A stretch of DNA of 64,000 bases from Haladaptatus sp. QDMS2 (GCF_029338295.1 NZ_CP119791.1:2728001-2792000), one strand, 5' to 3'. Counted from the stretch's first letter, positions 52,869 through 62,889 are shown. Program-made: numbers and translations. Notes: generated from the letters alone by a model not told the origin.

Positions 52869-53117
52869 ATGAAAATCGAATTCGACCGCGACACCTGCAT
52901 CGGAATGTTCCAGTGCGTCGCCGAGTGGGAGGAAGGCTTCGCCCGCGACGAGACCGAAGGGAAGGCTGACCTCATCGACGGCGAGGAAGTCGACGAGGAC
53001 ATCTTCGTCCGCGAAGTGCCCGAGGGCGAGGAGTTCGACGCCAAGTTCGCCGCCCGCGTCTGCCCGGTGGACGCCATCACCGTCTACGACGACGACGGCG
53101 AGCAACTCATCCCCTGA
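52869..53117 (+). CDS. small single-cluster ferredoxin
   Basis: An 82-residue acidic ferredoxin. Cysteines occur as Cys 15-x5-Cys 21 (CIGMFQC) and a late Cys in VCPVDAI, giving three ligands of the kind seen in [3Fe-4S] proteins; a fourth is not present. A long acidic insertion (about 30-62) separates the halves. It transfers electrons to an unknown partner. A TATA-like CTAATACCC lies at about 52839-52847. Confidence 0.85.
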   Translation: MKIEFDRDTCIGMFQCVAEWEEGFARDETEGKADLIDGEEVDEDIFVREVPEGEEFDAKFAARVCPVDAITVYDDDGEQLIP

Positions 53118-53144
53118 GCGACGCCACCCGCGAATTCTGACCGA

Positions 53145-53873
53145 ATGGCCCCGCTCACCTACCTCTCGTTTTCGCTGCTCACACTCGGCGTACCAGCCCT
53201 GGCGCTCGCCGCAACGACTGATAGAACCCGCCTCCGTCGTACGCTCGTCGCCGTCACCGTCCTCGCCACGCTCACCACCGTCTACGCCCTGCCCTGGGAC
53301 GGCTATCTCATCCGTGAAGGCGTTTGGTTCTATCCCACCGACGCCGTCGTGGGGCGAATCGGCTACACGCCGTTCGGTGAGTTCGCCTTCTTCTTCCTCC
53401 AACCACTGCTGACGGGACTGCTCTTTTCGCGGTTGTTCGCGGGCGTCGCCGCTGACGTACCGAAGGCTCCGTTTCCGGCGAAACCCGTCGGCGCTGGCGG
53501 CTGGTTCGCCCTCGCACTCGCCGGCGGCGCACTGCTCTCTGTGCCCGGCGGCTACTACCTCGGCGCGCTCTTGCTCTGGGTCTGCCCGCTCTGTGGCCTG
53601 CTCTGGGCGTTCGGCGGGCACGTCATCTGGCAACAACGCCGAGTCGTCGCGCATTCTGCGCTGTTGGTCACGGGCTACCTCCTCGTGGTCGATTGGCTCG
53701 CGCTCATCCTCGGCATCTGGGTCGTTTCGCCCGCCCACACGCTCGGCCTCGTGGCCGCCGGAATCCCGCTCGAAGAGGCGTTGTTCTTCGCGCTCACGAC
53801 CCTGCTCGTCGTCCAGGCGCTCTGTCTGCTCGCGTGGGTCGCGGCCCGAACCGGGGCCGACCGGCTTATCTAG
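53145..53873 (+). CDS. crtY: lycopene cyclase (CrtYc/CrtYd-like)
   Basis: A 242-residue membrane protein of about seven helices combining both halves of the heterodimeric cyclase: LPWDGYLIREGVWFYP (PWD motif) and FGEFAFFFLQPLLTGLLF in the first half, GIPLEEALFFALTTLLVVQ (P-x-EE-x-x-FF) in the second. It makes beta-rings on lycopene, leading to beta-carotene and retinal for rhodopsins. It follows the ferredoxin gene by 27 bases and may be co-transcribed. Confidence 0.88.
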   Translation: MAPLTYLSFSLLTLGVPALALAATTDRTRLRRTLVAVTVLATLTTVYALPWDGYLIREGVWFYPTDAVVGRIGYTPFGEFAFFFLQPLLTGLLFSRLFAGVAADVPKAPFPAKPVGAGGWFALALAGGALLSVPGGYYLGALLLWVCPLCGLLWAFGGHVIWQQRRVVAHSALLVTGYLLVVDWLALILGIWVVSPAHTLGLVAAGIPLEEALFFALTTLLVVQALCLLAWVAARTGADRLI

Positions 53874-53930
53874 TCCGAATTGACAAAACGATTATATTCT
53901 CGGCTGAACCTTACTTCTGTAGGTGAGATC

Positions 53931-54032
53931 ATGGCACGGCGACGTGAGCACCGACACCTCGCAGAATGGGCCGCACTGGTAGGGGTGCCTGTTCCAGAGG
54001 AAAAGCGGGCACAACCGGACACCGGTGAGTGA
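53931..54032 (+). CDS. possible 33-residue basic/acidic small protein
   Basis: ATG 53931 opens 33 codons (MARRREHRHLAEWAALVGVP...) with an Arg/His-rich start and a helix-like middle. TATA-like TTATATTCT (53891-53899) and GGTGA (53922-53926), a plausible ribosome site, precede it. No family is recognised; a short protein is more likely than not but unproven. The rest of the 237-base gap up to mdh shows nothing clear. Confidence 0.5.
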   Translation: MARRREHRHLAEWAALVGVPVPEEKRAQPDTGE

Positions 54033-54110
54033 ACGCACTCGCTCGAGAGCGACGTACCTCCTCGACGAGCGAGCGCGAAAAAATGGCGGACTGCACCGAC
54101 CGCGGCGCGT

Positions 54111-55025
54111 TTAGCTGATTTTCTGGTACTGCTCGGAGAGCTTGTCGGCCGCTGCGCCGAGTTGCTCGCGTTCGAGTTCGCTCAGGTCCCAGTCGACGAT
54201 TTCTTCGACGCCGTTTGCGCCGAGTTTGACCGGCACGCCGAGGCCGACGTCCTCGTGACCGTACTCGCCGTCGAGCGCGACGCTCGCGGGTAGGACGACA
54301 CCCGTGTCGTTGAGGATGGCTTCGACCATGTGGGCGACACCCGTCGCGGGGCCCCACTGGGTCGCGCCCTTGCGCTCGATGACGTTCATCGCGGACTCTT
54401 TGAGGTCTGCGAGGATTTCCTCCTTCTCGCTGTCGGAGAACTGCGGGTCCGCGCCGTTGATGCGGACCTTCGAGAAGACGGGCACTTGGGCGTCGCCGTG
54501 CTCGCCGAGGATGGTGGCTTCGACGTTCTTGACCGGCGCGTCGAAGCGGTCGCTGAGCACGTAGCGGAAGCGCGCGGAGTCGAGGCGGCCACCGAAGCCG
54601 ATGACTTTCTCGCGGGCGCGGTCGCCGGTCTCGTACAGATGACGGTTCAGCAGGTCGACGGGGTTCGACGTGGTGACGCTGATGAAGTCGTCGTTGTACT
54701 CGGCGAGCGAGGAGCCGATGTCCTCCATGATGGGCGCGTTGTCGCCCGCGAGGTCGATGCGGGTCTGGCCTGGCTTGCGCGGGATGCCGGCCGTGATGAC
54801 GACGACGTCGGAGCCTTCGGTCGCCGAGTAGTCGCCCTGCACGACGCGCGTGTTCGAATCGTACGCGATGCCGTGGTTCGTGTCGGCGGCCTGGCCGACC
54901 GTCTTGTCTTCCATCTTCGGGATGTCCACGAAGACGAGTTCGTCGACCACGTCGCGAAGCGCGAGGTTGTACCCAGCAGCGGCACCGACAGTGCCTGCAG
55001 CACCGACTATGCTAACTTTCGCCAT
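54111..55025 (-). CDS. mdh: malate dehydrogenase, LDH-like
   Basis: A 304-residue NAD-dependent enzyme. [16 protein letters not shown] (about 8-23) binds [20 protein letters not shown] (about 80-96) carries the arginines that select malate over lactate, [11 protein letters not shown] and the catalytic His in [14 protein letters not shown] (about 172-185). This is the well studied tetrameric halophilic type. A single gene, divergent from the zinc-ribbon gene with 120 bases between. Confidence 0.96.
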   Translation of the reverse strand: MAKVSIVGAAGTVGAAAGYNLALRDVVDELVFVDIPKMEDKTVGQAADTNHGIAYDSNTRVVQGDYSATEGSDVVVITAGIPRKPGQTRIDLAGDNAPIMEDIGSSLAEYNDDFISVTTSNPVDLLNRHLYETGDRAREKVIGFGGRLDSARFRYVLSDRFDAPVKNVEATILGEHGDAQVPVFSKVRINGADPQFSDSEKEEILADLKESAMNVIERKGATQWGPATGVAHMVEAILNDTGVVLPASVALDGEYGHEDVGLGVPVKLGANGVEEIVDWDLSELEREQLGAAADKLSEQYQKIS

Positions 55026-55145
55026 AATACCTGAACCACTCTCTGTTTGCGGGTTAAACGCTTCGAAACCGCGGCCTGCTTGCGGGAAAATTGTGCCGCA
55101 AACTTCGCCGTAGCTCTTTTTGAGGTCGCCCGCGTGTCCTCACAC

Positions 55146-55862
55146 ATGAGTGGGTTCGACAAAGAGGCGGAGCGCGAACGACTCCGCCAGCAGTTCGAGA
55201 AGGACGAAGCCTCCCGCAAGGAGACCGCGCGCATGAGCGAACTCCTGCTCAAGGGCGCGACGATGACCAACAAACACTGTGAGGTCTGTGGCGACCCCAT
55301 CTTCCGCTACCAGGGCCAGGAGTTCTGTGCCACTTGCGAAGGGCGCGAACAGGACGCCGCGGCCCAGCAGGCTGAGCAGCCTGCCGCGCAAGCCACCCCA
55401 GAGCAAGCCGAGGACACCGCAAACGGCGAACACCCGGTCGAAACGGAAGCCGCGGAAGCGAAGGCTCGAGAGGCCCAGTCTGCGCAATCGGAGACTGACT
55501 CCCCACCGACGCCGGAACCAGCCCCTGCGCCGACGCCGGACGCACAACCACCGGCGCAGGAACCCGCGCCAACACCACAGGCAGCCGAATCCGCGATGGA
55601 CAACCTCGGAAAACAGGCGACGGAAGTCGCTCGCACCCCTGCTCCTACCCAATCGTCTCACGCACAACCGTCCCAATCGACGCCGTCGCAGTCGGCCACC
55701 GGAAGTGACCTCGCGGCCGCCCAGCAGTCGCTCGTCCGCACGCTCACGAAACTCACGACCGCCGCGGAAGAATCGGACGACGTCGGACGGACAAAGGAGT
55801 ATCTCGAAGCGGCACACGAAGCTGCAGAGGCACTTCGCGCGGTGAAGAAGGCGAGTCGCTGA
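55146..55862 (+). CDS. Sjogren autoantigen 1-type zinc-ribbon protein
   Basis: A 238-residue protein: charged N-terminal helix (about 4-35), a zinc ribbon with Cys 45, 48, 61 and 64 (HCEVCGDPIFR, FCATCEG), a long disordered Ala/Pro/Gln/Glu region (about 70-195) and a C-terminal helix pair (about 198-238). Domain order matches archaeal SSSCA1 homologues of unknown role. Convergent with hef, 19 bases between stops. Confidence 0.82.
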   Translation: MSGFDKEAERERLRQQFEKDEASRKETARMSELLLKGATMTNKHCEVCGDPIFRYQGQEFCATCEGREQDAAAQQAEQPAAQATPEQAEDTANGEHPVETEAAEAKAREAQSAQSETDSPPTPEPAPAPTPDAQPPAQEPAPTPQAAESAMDNLGKQATEVARTPAPTQSSHAQPSQSTPSQSATGSDLAAAQQSLVRTLTKLTTAAEESDDVGRTKEYLEAAHEAAEALRAVKKASR

Positions 55863-55881
55863 GCGCGTCACGGAGCCGAGT

Positions 55882-58305
55882 TTATTCGTTCCGTTTCGAT
55901 TTGTAGTCGCTGCCCACGACTTCTCTGATGCGTTCTGCGGTCACTTTGCCGACGCCTTTGACTTCCATCAACTCCTCCTCGGTCGCTTCCATCACGGCTT
56001 CGACGGTGCCGAAGGCAGACAGCAGCGCCCGCGCTGTCACCGGCCCGATGTCGGCGATGGAGGCGACGACGTACTCCTGTTGTTCGGTGAGCGTCTTCTT
56101 CGTCTTCTTGCCGTGGACGCGCACCTCACGCTGTTCTGTCTTCTGCTCGCGCGACGCGATGATTTCGAGCAGGTCCGCGGTGTCTTTCTGGTCTTCGGTG
56201 CGAAGAATGCTCGCGCCGAAATCGACCGCGAGCGACGCCAGTGCCCCGCGAATCGCGTTCGGATGGACGTTGCGCTCGCCGTAGAGGTTCTCTCCCTCGA
56301 TGATGACCACCGGGCGGCCGTAGTACCGCGCCGCGTCGCCGACCTGCTCGAACATCGAGCGGTCGCCGCCGGTGAGCGTGTCGAGGAAGTCGGAGACGGA
56401 CTTTCGCTCCACGACGACGCGGTCCGAGAGCACGTAGTCGCCGACTTCGAGCGTCTCCAATCGAATCTTGATGCCGTCGCGTTTCGAGAGGTCACGGGCG
56501 ATGGTCGAGTCGAGTTCGCGCTGGTCGGCGACGATTTCGACCACGTCCTCGTCAGCCACGCCGCCCGCACGGGGCACGTCTTTCTCCACGTCCTCCTCTT
56601 GCTCGGCGGCAGATTCGGACTTCGCCTCGGCGAAGTCGGTGAGGGCTGGCTGGACGTTTTTCTTGGTCTGCTTCGTCTCGCTTCCGCCGTTCGTCTCGGC
56701 TTTGGCGGCCCCATCCGCGTTCGCGAACTTGCTCAGGTCGTGTTGGCCGAGTTCCGTCTCGATGTCGCCGACGAGCCCTTTCAGCTTCCCGAGTTCGTCT
56801 TGCATCTTCGACTCCTCGCGCTTTGACTTCCAGAAGAACGCCTCGTCCCGGGTGTTCTTGGCGATGAGGACGGCGACCCGGCCTTCGGCCTGCCGGCCGG
56901 TCCGCCCCTTGCGCTGAATCGACCGAATGCCCTTCGGGACGGGTTCGTAGAACAGCACCATGTCCACTTCGGGTACGTCGAGTCCTTCCTCTGCGACGGA
57001 GGTGGAGACGAGCACCTCGAACTCGCCGTTTCGGAACTGGTCGAGCGTCTCCTGTTGTTGTTTCTGGGTCATCCCGTCGGACCCCTCGCGGTCGCCCTGC
57101 CCGACGAACTTGCGCACCGAAAAGTGCGCAGAGAGGAACTCGACGAGCGTCTCTGCGGTGTCGCGGTACTCCGTGAACACGATGACGCGCTCGCCGTCTT
57201 TGATGCCGAGGGTCTCTGCGATGAGCATCCGCGTCTGGGAGAGTTTCGGGTGCAGACCGTCGTACTCGCGGGCTTTCCGCATCGCCTCGCGAATCTTCGG
57301 CTCGGAGACGAGGCGCTGGCTCGCCTTCGACGCCCCCGACGAGCGCGCCTCGTTTCGCAGGCGCTCGAAGTAGGCGACGAGCGACTCCACGCCCTGGGAT
57401 TCGACGACCTCCACGGCGTGTTTGAGCTTCATCACTTCGGCGTGGACGCTCATCCCCTTGTACCCCTCAGACTGGTCGTTGCGGATGAGTTTCTGGAGTT
57501 CCTTCTGGGCGGCGAACAGTTCCTTCCGGGAGATGTCCACGCGGGCAGATTTCAACACGCCGAGTTGCTTCAGTCTCTCTAAGCGGTCTTTGACCACCTC
57601 GTTCATCCCGTCACGAATCTCCAAAATTTCCTGTGGAACCTGCACTTCTTTCCACTCGATGTCGGTGTCGTGGGTGTACTCGTCGACGTCAGAGTCGCCC
57701 TCGCTCATCACGGCCACGTTCGAGAGGCCGAGGTTCTCACAGACGGTCATGATTTCTTCGCTGTCGCCGCCGGGCGAGGCGCTCATCCCGGTGACGAGCG
57801 GTCGGTCGGCGTCCGCGTGGTAGCGTTCGGCGATATAACAGTAGGCGTAGTCGCCCGTCGCGCGGTGACACTCGTCGAAGGTGAGGTGGGTCACATCTGC
57901 GAGCGAGACGCGACTGCCGACGAGGTCGTTTTCGACCACCTGCGGGGTGGCGATGACGACCGTCGCGTCCTGCCAGAGGTCGACCCGGTCGTCGGGGCGG
58001 ACTTCGCCGGTAAACACGACGATTTCCTCGTCGGGGATGTCGAGGGCCATCCGGTAGAACTCGGCGTGCTGCTGTACGAGCGGTTTCGTCGGCGCGAGCA
58101 TGAGTGACTTGCCGCCGTGCTGGTGGAGGCGCTGGGCGGTGACGAGCAGGCTGACCGTCGTCTTTCCGAGGCCGGTCGGCAGGCAGACGAGCGTGTGGCC
58201 CGTCTGGGCGTCGCCCGCGAGTTCGATCTGATAGAGTCGGCGTTCGATGACCGACGGTCTGAGCAATGGATGGTCTACGTAGGCTTGCTGGTCCGTCGCC
58301 GCCAT
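55882..58305 (-). CDS. hef: Hef helicase-nuclease
   Basis: An 807-residue fork-processing enzyme of the XPF/FANCM family. Helicase: LPTGLGKT (about 43-50), DECH (about 143-146), STSVAEEGLDVPEVD and QRKGRTGR. A disordered linker (about 540-600) has QPALTDFA, a possible PCNA-binding motif. The ERCC4 nuclease follows with VADQRELDS and ERKSVSDFLDTL, then a tandem helix-hairpin-helix. Intact helicase and nuclease are both present. ATG 58305 is chosen over a longer frame. Confidence 0.95.
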   Translation of the reverse strand: MAATDQQAYVDHPLLRPSVIERRLYQIELAGDAQTGHTLVCLPTGLGKTTVSLLVTAQRLHQHGGKSLMLAPTKPLVQQHAEFYRMALDIPDEEIVVFTGEVRPDDRVDLWQDATVVIATPQVVENDLVGSRVSLADVTHLTFDECHRATGDYAYCYIAERYHADADRPLVTGMSASPGGDSEEIMTVCENLGLSNVAVMSEGDSDVDEYTHDTDIEWKEVQVPQEILEIRDGMNEVVKDRLERLKQLGVLKSARVDISRKELFAAQKELQKLIRNDQSEGYKGMSVHAEVMKLKHAVEVVESQGVESLVAYFERLRNEARSSGASKASQRLVSEPKIREAMRKAREYDGLHPKLSQTRMLIAETLGIKDGERVIVFTEYRDTAETLVEFLSAHFSVRKFVGQGDREGSDGMTQKQQQETLDQFRNGEFEVLVSTSVAEEGLDVPEVDMVLFYEPVPKGIRSIQRKGRTGRQAEGRVAVLIAKNTRDEAFFWKSKREESKMQDELGKLKGLVGDIETELGQHDLSKFANADGAAKAETNGGSETKQTKKNVQPALTDFAEAKSESAAEQEEDVEKDVPRAGGVADEDVVEIVADQRELDSTIARDLSKRDGIKIRLETLEVGDYVLSDRVVVERKSVSDFLDTLTGGDRSMFEQVGDAARYYGRPVVIIEGENLYGERNVHPNAIRGALASLAVDFGASILRTEDQKDTADLLEIIASREQKTEQREVRVHGKKTKKTLTEQQEYVVASIADIGPVTARALLSAFGTVEAVMEATEEELMEVKGVGKVTAERIREVVGSDYKSKRNE

Positions 58306-58398
58306 TTGCCGAAAATTCGTCGCCCCTTCGGTTAAGGGTTCGTGTAGCAGGGTGAAAGTGGCCGACTGCTTATTGTGCAGTCCTGCGAAGGCCTCCCC

Positions 58399-58884
58399 AT
58401 GACGGTTTACGAATCTGATATCCCCGGTGTCGGGCGGAAATTCGAACTCGAACTCGGCGGCGGCGCGCGCCTCATCACGCTCATCCACCACGACGGCCAT
58501 CGCGAGGTGTTCTACCGCGCGAATCCCGACGCAGACAGCCAGAAACTGTTCGACCTGGATAGCCAGCGGGCCCGCCAGTTCGGGTCGATTCTCGAAGGCG
58601 CGTACTTCGAGTCGGTGGCCGTCGAGAACCTCTCTGTCCCGCTCGGTAACGCCATCATCAACTGGGAGCAGGTGCCCGCCGACTCGCCATTGTCGGGCAA
58701 AACGCTCGCAGACACGAACATTCGCGCCGAAACCGGTGCTTCCGTCATCGCCATTCAGCGCGGTGAAGAGACCATCCCGAACCCCGACCCGACGGCGACC
58801 ATCGAACCCGGCGACTACCTTGTCGCCCTCGGCACCCGCGAACAGGTCGCCGCCCTAAATACCCTCCTCGCCTCCGGGGCCTGA
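58399..58884 (+). CDS. TrkA-C regulatory subunit of a K+/H+ antiporter
   Basis: A 161-residue soluble protein like bacterial KhtT: N-terminal domain (about 1-75) with YESDIPGVGRKFELE, and a TrkA-C/RCK-C domain (about 78-160: GKTLADTNIRAETGASVIA, IEPGDYLVALGTREQV). It gates the antiporter encoded one base downstream. KhtT senses pH and cyclic di-AMP in bacteria; here the ligand is unknown. Confidence 0.87.
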   Translation: MTVYESDIPGVGRKFELELGGGARLITLIHHDGHREVFYRANPDADSQKLFDLDSQRARQFGSILEGAYFESVAVENLSVPLGNAIINWEQVPADSPLSGKTLADTNIRAETGASVIAIQRGEETIPNPDPTATIEPGDYLVALGTREQVAALNTLLASGA

Positions 58885-58885
58885 A

Positions 58886-60079
58886 ATGGCGACGGAGAAT
58901 CTTCTTCTCGAAGCAGGTGTCGTGTTCGCCGTCCTCGCTGTTGGCGGGGGTATCGCCAGCCGACTCGGCCAGTCCGTGATTCCCGCCTACATTATCTTTG
59001 GCATCCTCATCGGGCCGTTCGCCCCCGAAGTCGCCGGCCAGTCGCTCACCCTCGTCGAAACCCGCGAGTTCATCGACCTACTCGCGGAACTCGGCATCGT
59101 CTTCCTGCTCTTTTTCATCGGCCTCGAATTCAGCTTCGACCGCCTGTTGCAGGCGGGGCGCAAACTCGGCGAGGCCGGAAGCGTAGACTTCCTCGTGAAC
59201 TTCGGCATCGGCGTTGTCGCCGGATTCGTGTTCGGGTTCGACCCCGTCGAGACGTTCTTCCTCGCCGGTATCGTCTACGCTTCGTCTTCCGCCATCATCA
59301 CCAAGACGCTCGTCGACCTCGGGTGGATTGCAGACCCGGAGAGTGAACCAATCCTCGGCGTCCTCGTCTTCGAAGATATCGTTCTCGCCGTCTATCTCGC
59401 CATCCTCACGGCCCTCGCCTTCGGCGACGGCGGGATGAACGAAATCGCGAGCAGTCTCGCCCGCTCGGGCGCGTTCCTCGTCGTCCTCGTCGCCCTTGCC
59501 GCCAGAGGCGAACCGCTCGTCGAACGCCTGCTTGACGTGCAATCTTCAGAAATCTTCCTGCTCCGGGTGGTCGCCGCAATCGTCTTCGTCGGCGGGCTTG
59601 CCCTCGCCTTCGGGGTCTCCGAGGCCGTCGCCGCCTTCTTCATCGGGGCCGCATTCGGGACCACCTCGCACGCCCACCGAATCGAACGCATCATCTCTTC
59701 AGAGCGCGACATCTACGCCGCCGTGTTCTTCTTCTCTATCGGCCTCGGCACCGACCCGCGCCTCCTCGTCACCGTTCTCGTACCGGTGCTCGTCCTCGTC
59801 GTCCTCACGACGGGGAGCAAACTCCTGAGTGGCTACGTGACGGGTCGACGCTACAACCTCACCGCCCGGCGTTCGCTGCGCGTTTCGCTCGCCATGATTG
59901 CTCGTGGTGAGTTCTCGCTTGTCGTCGCCGCCCTCGCCGCCGCGGCGGGCGGGTCTGCCATTCTCGGCGAGACGATTCCGGCCATCGGCGTCGGCTACGT
60001 GCTCGTCATGAGCATCCTCGGAACGGTCGCGATGCGTTACTCACGGACGGTCGAGCGCTGGTTCGGGGTTGCTGTCTGA
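58886..60079 (+). CDS. CPA2-type monovalent cation/proton antiporter
   Basis: A 397-residue membrane protein with about 12 helices. Landmarks: YIIFGILIGPFAPE, FLLFFIGLEFSFDRLLQAG, SSSAIITKTLVDLGW, and the ion-site motif of the KefB/KhtU group. It ends directly after the membrane domain, leaving regulation to the separate TrkA-C subunit, one base upstream. Likely exports K+ or Na+ for proton entry, useful at high salt. The 3' end overlaps the convergent lipoprotein gene by 39 bases. Confidence 0.92.
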   Translation: MATENLLLEAGVVFAVLAVGGGIASRLGQSVIPAYIIFGILIGPFAPEVAGQSLTLVETREFIDLLAELGIVFLLFFIGLEFSFDRLLQAGRKLGEAGSVDFLVNFGIGVVAGFVFGFDPVETFFLAGIVYASSSAIITKTLVDLGWIADPESEPILGVLVFEDIVLAVYLAILTALAFGDGGMNEIASSLARSGAFLVVLVALAARGEPLVERLLDVQSSEIFLLRVVAAIVFVGGLALAFGVSEAVAAFFIGAAFGTTSHAHRIERIISSERDIYAAVFFFSIGLGTDPRLLVTVLVPVLVLVVLTTGSKLLSGYVTGRRYNLTARRSLRVSLAMIARGEFSLVVAALAAAAGGSAILGETIPAIGVGYVLVMSILGTVAMRYSRTVERWFGVAV

Positions 60080-60505
60080 TTCGCCGACGACACACCGGCC
60101 CTCGTTTCTCGATTCGACACCCGGTACGCGCGTACAGTACGGGGTGTACTGGAGTCGGTAGACGTCGCCGCGATTTTCGAGGTAATAGCCCGCACCGACG
60201 CCGTCGTGGTGGGGCACTTCAGCGAGCGCATCCGTCACCTCGTTGTACTGGGTGCGGGTGAGGTCGAACTGCTCCTGTGGATTCGACTCGCTGACGCGCT
60301 GGGTTACCGTCTGGAGGACGACGATGCCAGCGACGCGCTCGTCGGCCATCGACACGACTGTCGCCTCCGCCGGCGGTTTTGCCGCCCACCGCACGGTGAG
60401 CAGGCCGCCTTCGATTCCTTCGAGGTTGAGACAGCCCGCAGTCGCCGTGAAGATGCCCGCAGCAACCGCTTTGAGCGCGTCTCGGCGAGTCGGTGCGGGA
60501 GTCAT
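60041..60505 (-). CDS. Tat lipoprotein, function unknown
   Basis: A 154-residue exported protein: R-R-D at the start (MTPAPTRRDALKAVAAG), hydrophobic core and lipobox TAGC (Cys about 25). The mature domain is small, with two further Cys (YCTRV and GRCVV), maybe a disulfide. ATG 60505 is preferred to a TTG nine bases earlier. It overlaps the antiporter gene by 39 bases, so the last 12 codons are read on both strands. Confidence 0.8.
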   Translation of the reverse strand: MTPAPTRRDALKAVAAGIFTATAGCLNLEGIEGGLLTVRWAAKPPAEATVVSMADERVAGIVVLQTVTQRVSESNPQEQFDLTRTQYNEVTDALAEVPHHDGVGAGYYLENRGDVYRLQYTPYCTRVPGVESRNEGRCVVGESDSNPEPALDRP

Positions 60506-60550
60506 GGCCGACAAATTTGGCCGCCTTCTAAAGAATGTTATTGCCGTCGT

Positions 60551-61150
60551 TCACCACGGCAAGAACGTCAAGTGCTGGATGGGTTCTGGGAGGTAGGTTA
60601 TCGCGACGTACATCGTCACCGCCGCACCGATTGGGATGGTGAGGTTATCGTCGATGACGTACCCCGCGATGACCGGTTTCACGCCGTCTGCGACGGTGGC
60701 CGCGATGGCTCCGAGGACGGCAACGAGGACGGGGACGAACCAGACGCCGATGAACAGCGTCACGCCAAACATCGCGAGCAGGACGTACGCCTGCTTGGCC
60801 GCCCGCAATTCCCCCGACCCGAGAACCCCACTGATGGGGTCGCCAATAGAGAGCATGAGCATCGCGGGAATCGCGATGTCGGGGTCGAACACCAACGCGA
60901 CGAAGGTCACGCCCCACACGTAGAGGGCGTACCCAGCGAGGTTGTCCTGTTCGTACTCGCGGGTGAGTTCGTCGTAGATTTTCCAGTCGAGACCGACGAC
61001 GAGGCGGATGGCCTCGAGGGCTAACACGACGACCGACCCGGCGATGAGGGCGTAGCCCAGCTGCTCCCAGGTGAAAACGCCGACCCAGTAGGAGAGGGGG
61101 GCGAGGATGCCCGAAACGTGAACGAGTCGGCGTTCGATTTCGTCGTCCAT
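60551..61150 (-). CDS. dolichol kinase-like CTP-dependent membrane kinase
   Basis: A 199-residue membrane protein of about six helices in the DGK1/SEC59/CDP-polyprenol kinase family. Marks: RRLVHVSGILAPL, then YVWGVTFVALVFDPDIAIPA and LSIGDPISGVLG, and GAIAATVADGVKP near residues 130-145. Likely phosphorylates a polyprenol such as dolichol for archaeal N-glycosylation or recycles lipid. The ATG shares a base with the glyS stop. Confidence 0.85.
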   Translation of the reverse strand: MDDEIERRLVHVSGILAPLSYWVGVFTWEQLGYALIAGSVVVLALEAIRLVVGLDWKIYDELTREYEQDNLAGYALYVWGVTFVALVFDPDIAIPAMLMLSIGDPISGVLGSGELRAAKQAYVLLAMFGVTLFIGVWFVPVLVAVLGAIAATVADGVKPVIAGYVIDDNLTIPIGAAVTMYVAITYLPEPIQHLTFLPW

Positions 61151-62889
61151 CAGATGTCGTCAAACGAACGGTCGCCCGCCCGCAACGCGAGCAAGAGTTC
61201 GGGGAGGTCGTCGATGGCCACGCGGGCCTGGGCGGTCGTGTCGCGTTCGCGGACGGTCACCGTGCCGTCTTCGAGCGATTCGTAGTCCACGGTGACGCAG
61301 AACGGCGTGCCGATTTCATCCTGTCGGCGGTAGCGACGACCGATGTTGCCCGAATCGTCGTAGGCCGAGGAGAGACCGTACTGGCGGAGCGTGTCTGCGA
61401 TTTCACGGGCCTGCTCGCCCATGCCGTCGCGGTCCATTAGCGGGAAGACGGCGACGTTCGTCGGCGCGAGTTCGGGGACGAGTTTGAGGAAGGTTCGTTC
61501 CTCGCCGTCGACTTCGTCGTCGCGGAGGGCGTGTTCGAGCACGGTGTGGACGATGCGGCCGACACCGAACGACGGCTCGACGACGTGGGGTGTGATGTGC
61601 TCGCCCGATTCGGTCTGTTCTTCGACGGCGAAGCCGGTCTTGTCCACTGGGATGGTGTAAGATTCGCCGTCGACTTCGACCGTCACCTCGTCGCCGTCGA
61701 ACGCGCTTCGGTCGCGAGCGGCGAGGTTCGAGAGGGCATCGACAATCTGGCCGGCGGCCGAGCCGTATTCTGGACCGAGGTAGGCCATGTCCGGGTCCAC
61801 GACGGCGCGTTCGACCGTCTTCGGTTCGTCGTACTGCTTGAAGATGGTGAACTCCTCGCCCGAGTGTGCGCCGTGGTGCGAGAGGTCGTAGTCGCCCCGG
61901 TAGGCGAAGCCAGTGATTTCGACCCAGTTGCCGCCGAGTTCGGCCTCCGCATCCCAGCAGTCGCTCGCGTAGTGGGCACGCTCGCCGGGGAGGTGCTGGC
62001 GGTATCGGAAGCGGTCCATGTCGACGCCGATGCGCTCGTACCAGCCCTTCGCGACGCCGAGGTAGTAGCCGACCCACGGACTCTCGATGACGCCCTGTTC
62101 GACGGCGTCTGCGACGGTCATCGTGACGTACTCCGTGCCGTCTGCTTGCTGCTGTGCTGCGGGGTAGAGTTTGAGTTCGACGTCTGCGACGCGGTGCAGC
62201 GGCGGTTCGTCCTCCTCGGGGTCGATGAAGTGTTCGAGTTCCGCCTGCGTGAACTCCCGGACGCGAATCAGGCCGCGCCGCGGGCTAATCTCGTTGCGGT
62301 AGGCCGCGCCAATCTGGGCGACGCCAAACGGCAATTGGTTGCGGGCGTACTCCTTCAGCCGCGGGAACTCGACGAAGATACCCTGGGCCGTCTCGGGGCG
62401 CAGGTAACCCGGCGAGGAACTGCCGGGGCCGATGTTCGTCGCGAACATGAGGTTGAACTCAGAGACGTCCGTGCCCGCGAGTTTCGCGTGACAGTTCGGA
62501 CATTCGATGTCGTACTCGGCGATGAGTTGGGCCACCTCTTCGGGCGAATAGCTCTCTGCCTCTTCGATACCCGTGTTGTCCTCGACGAGGTGGTCTGCCC
62601 GATGATTCTCGCCACACTCGGGACACTCGACGATCATGTCGTCGAAGCCGTCCAAGTGGCCGGACGCCTCGAACACCGGTTCTGGCATGATGTTCGGCGC
62701 GTCGATTTCCTGATGACCCTCTTTGACCACGAACTGGTCGCGCCACGTCTCCTCTAAATTACGCTTCAGCGCCGCCCCCTGCGGGCCGTAGACGTAGAAA
62801 CCGGCGACACCGCCGTAGGCACCGGCCGCGGGGAAGTAGAAACCACGTCGCTTCGCGAGTTCCGAGAGTCGTTCTGTGTCGTCGCTCAT
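61150..62889 (-). CDS. glyS: glycyl-tRNA synthetase
   Basis: A 579-residue class II enzyme of the alpha2 type. Motif 2 region FRNEISPRRGLIRVREFTQAE (split: AAYRNEISPRRGL and REFTQAELEHF) and motif 3 FGVGRIVHTVLEHAL are visible; a zinc-ribbon insertion (VECPECGENH, IECPNCHAKL) lies near residues 85-140. The C-terminal anticodon-binding domain spans about 475-570. Middle gene of the CBS-glyS-kinase operon; its start overlaps the CBS gene stop by four bases. Confidence 0.96.
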   Translation of the reverse strand: MSDDTERLSELAKRRGFYFPAAGAYGGVAGFYVYGPQGAALKRNLEETWRDQFVVKEGHQEIDAPNIMPEPVFEASGHLDGFDDMIVECPECGENHRADHLVEDNTGIEEAESYSPEEVAQLIAEYDIECPNCHAKLAGTDVSEFNLMFATNIGPGSSSPGYLRPETAQGIFVEFPRLKEYARNQLPFGVAQIGAAYRNEISPRRGLIRVREFTQAELEHFIDPEEDEPPLHRVADVELKLYPAAQQQADGTEYVTMTVADAVEQGVIESPWVGYYLGVAKGWYERIGVDMDRFRYRQHLPGERAHYASDCWDAEAELGGNWVEITGFAYRGDYDLSHHGAHSGEEFTIFKQYDEPKTVERAVVDPDMAYLGPEYGSAAGQIVDALSNLAARDRSAFDGDEVTVEVDGESYTIPVDKTGFAVEEQTESGEHITPHVVEPSFGVGRIVHTVLEHALRDDEVDGEERTFLKLVPELAPTNVAVFPLMDRDGMGEQAREIADTLRQYGLSSAYDDSGNIGRRYRRQDEIGTPFCVTVDYESLEDGTVTVRERDTTAQARVAIDDLPELLLALRAGDRSFDDI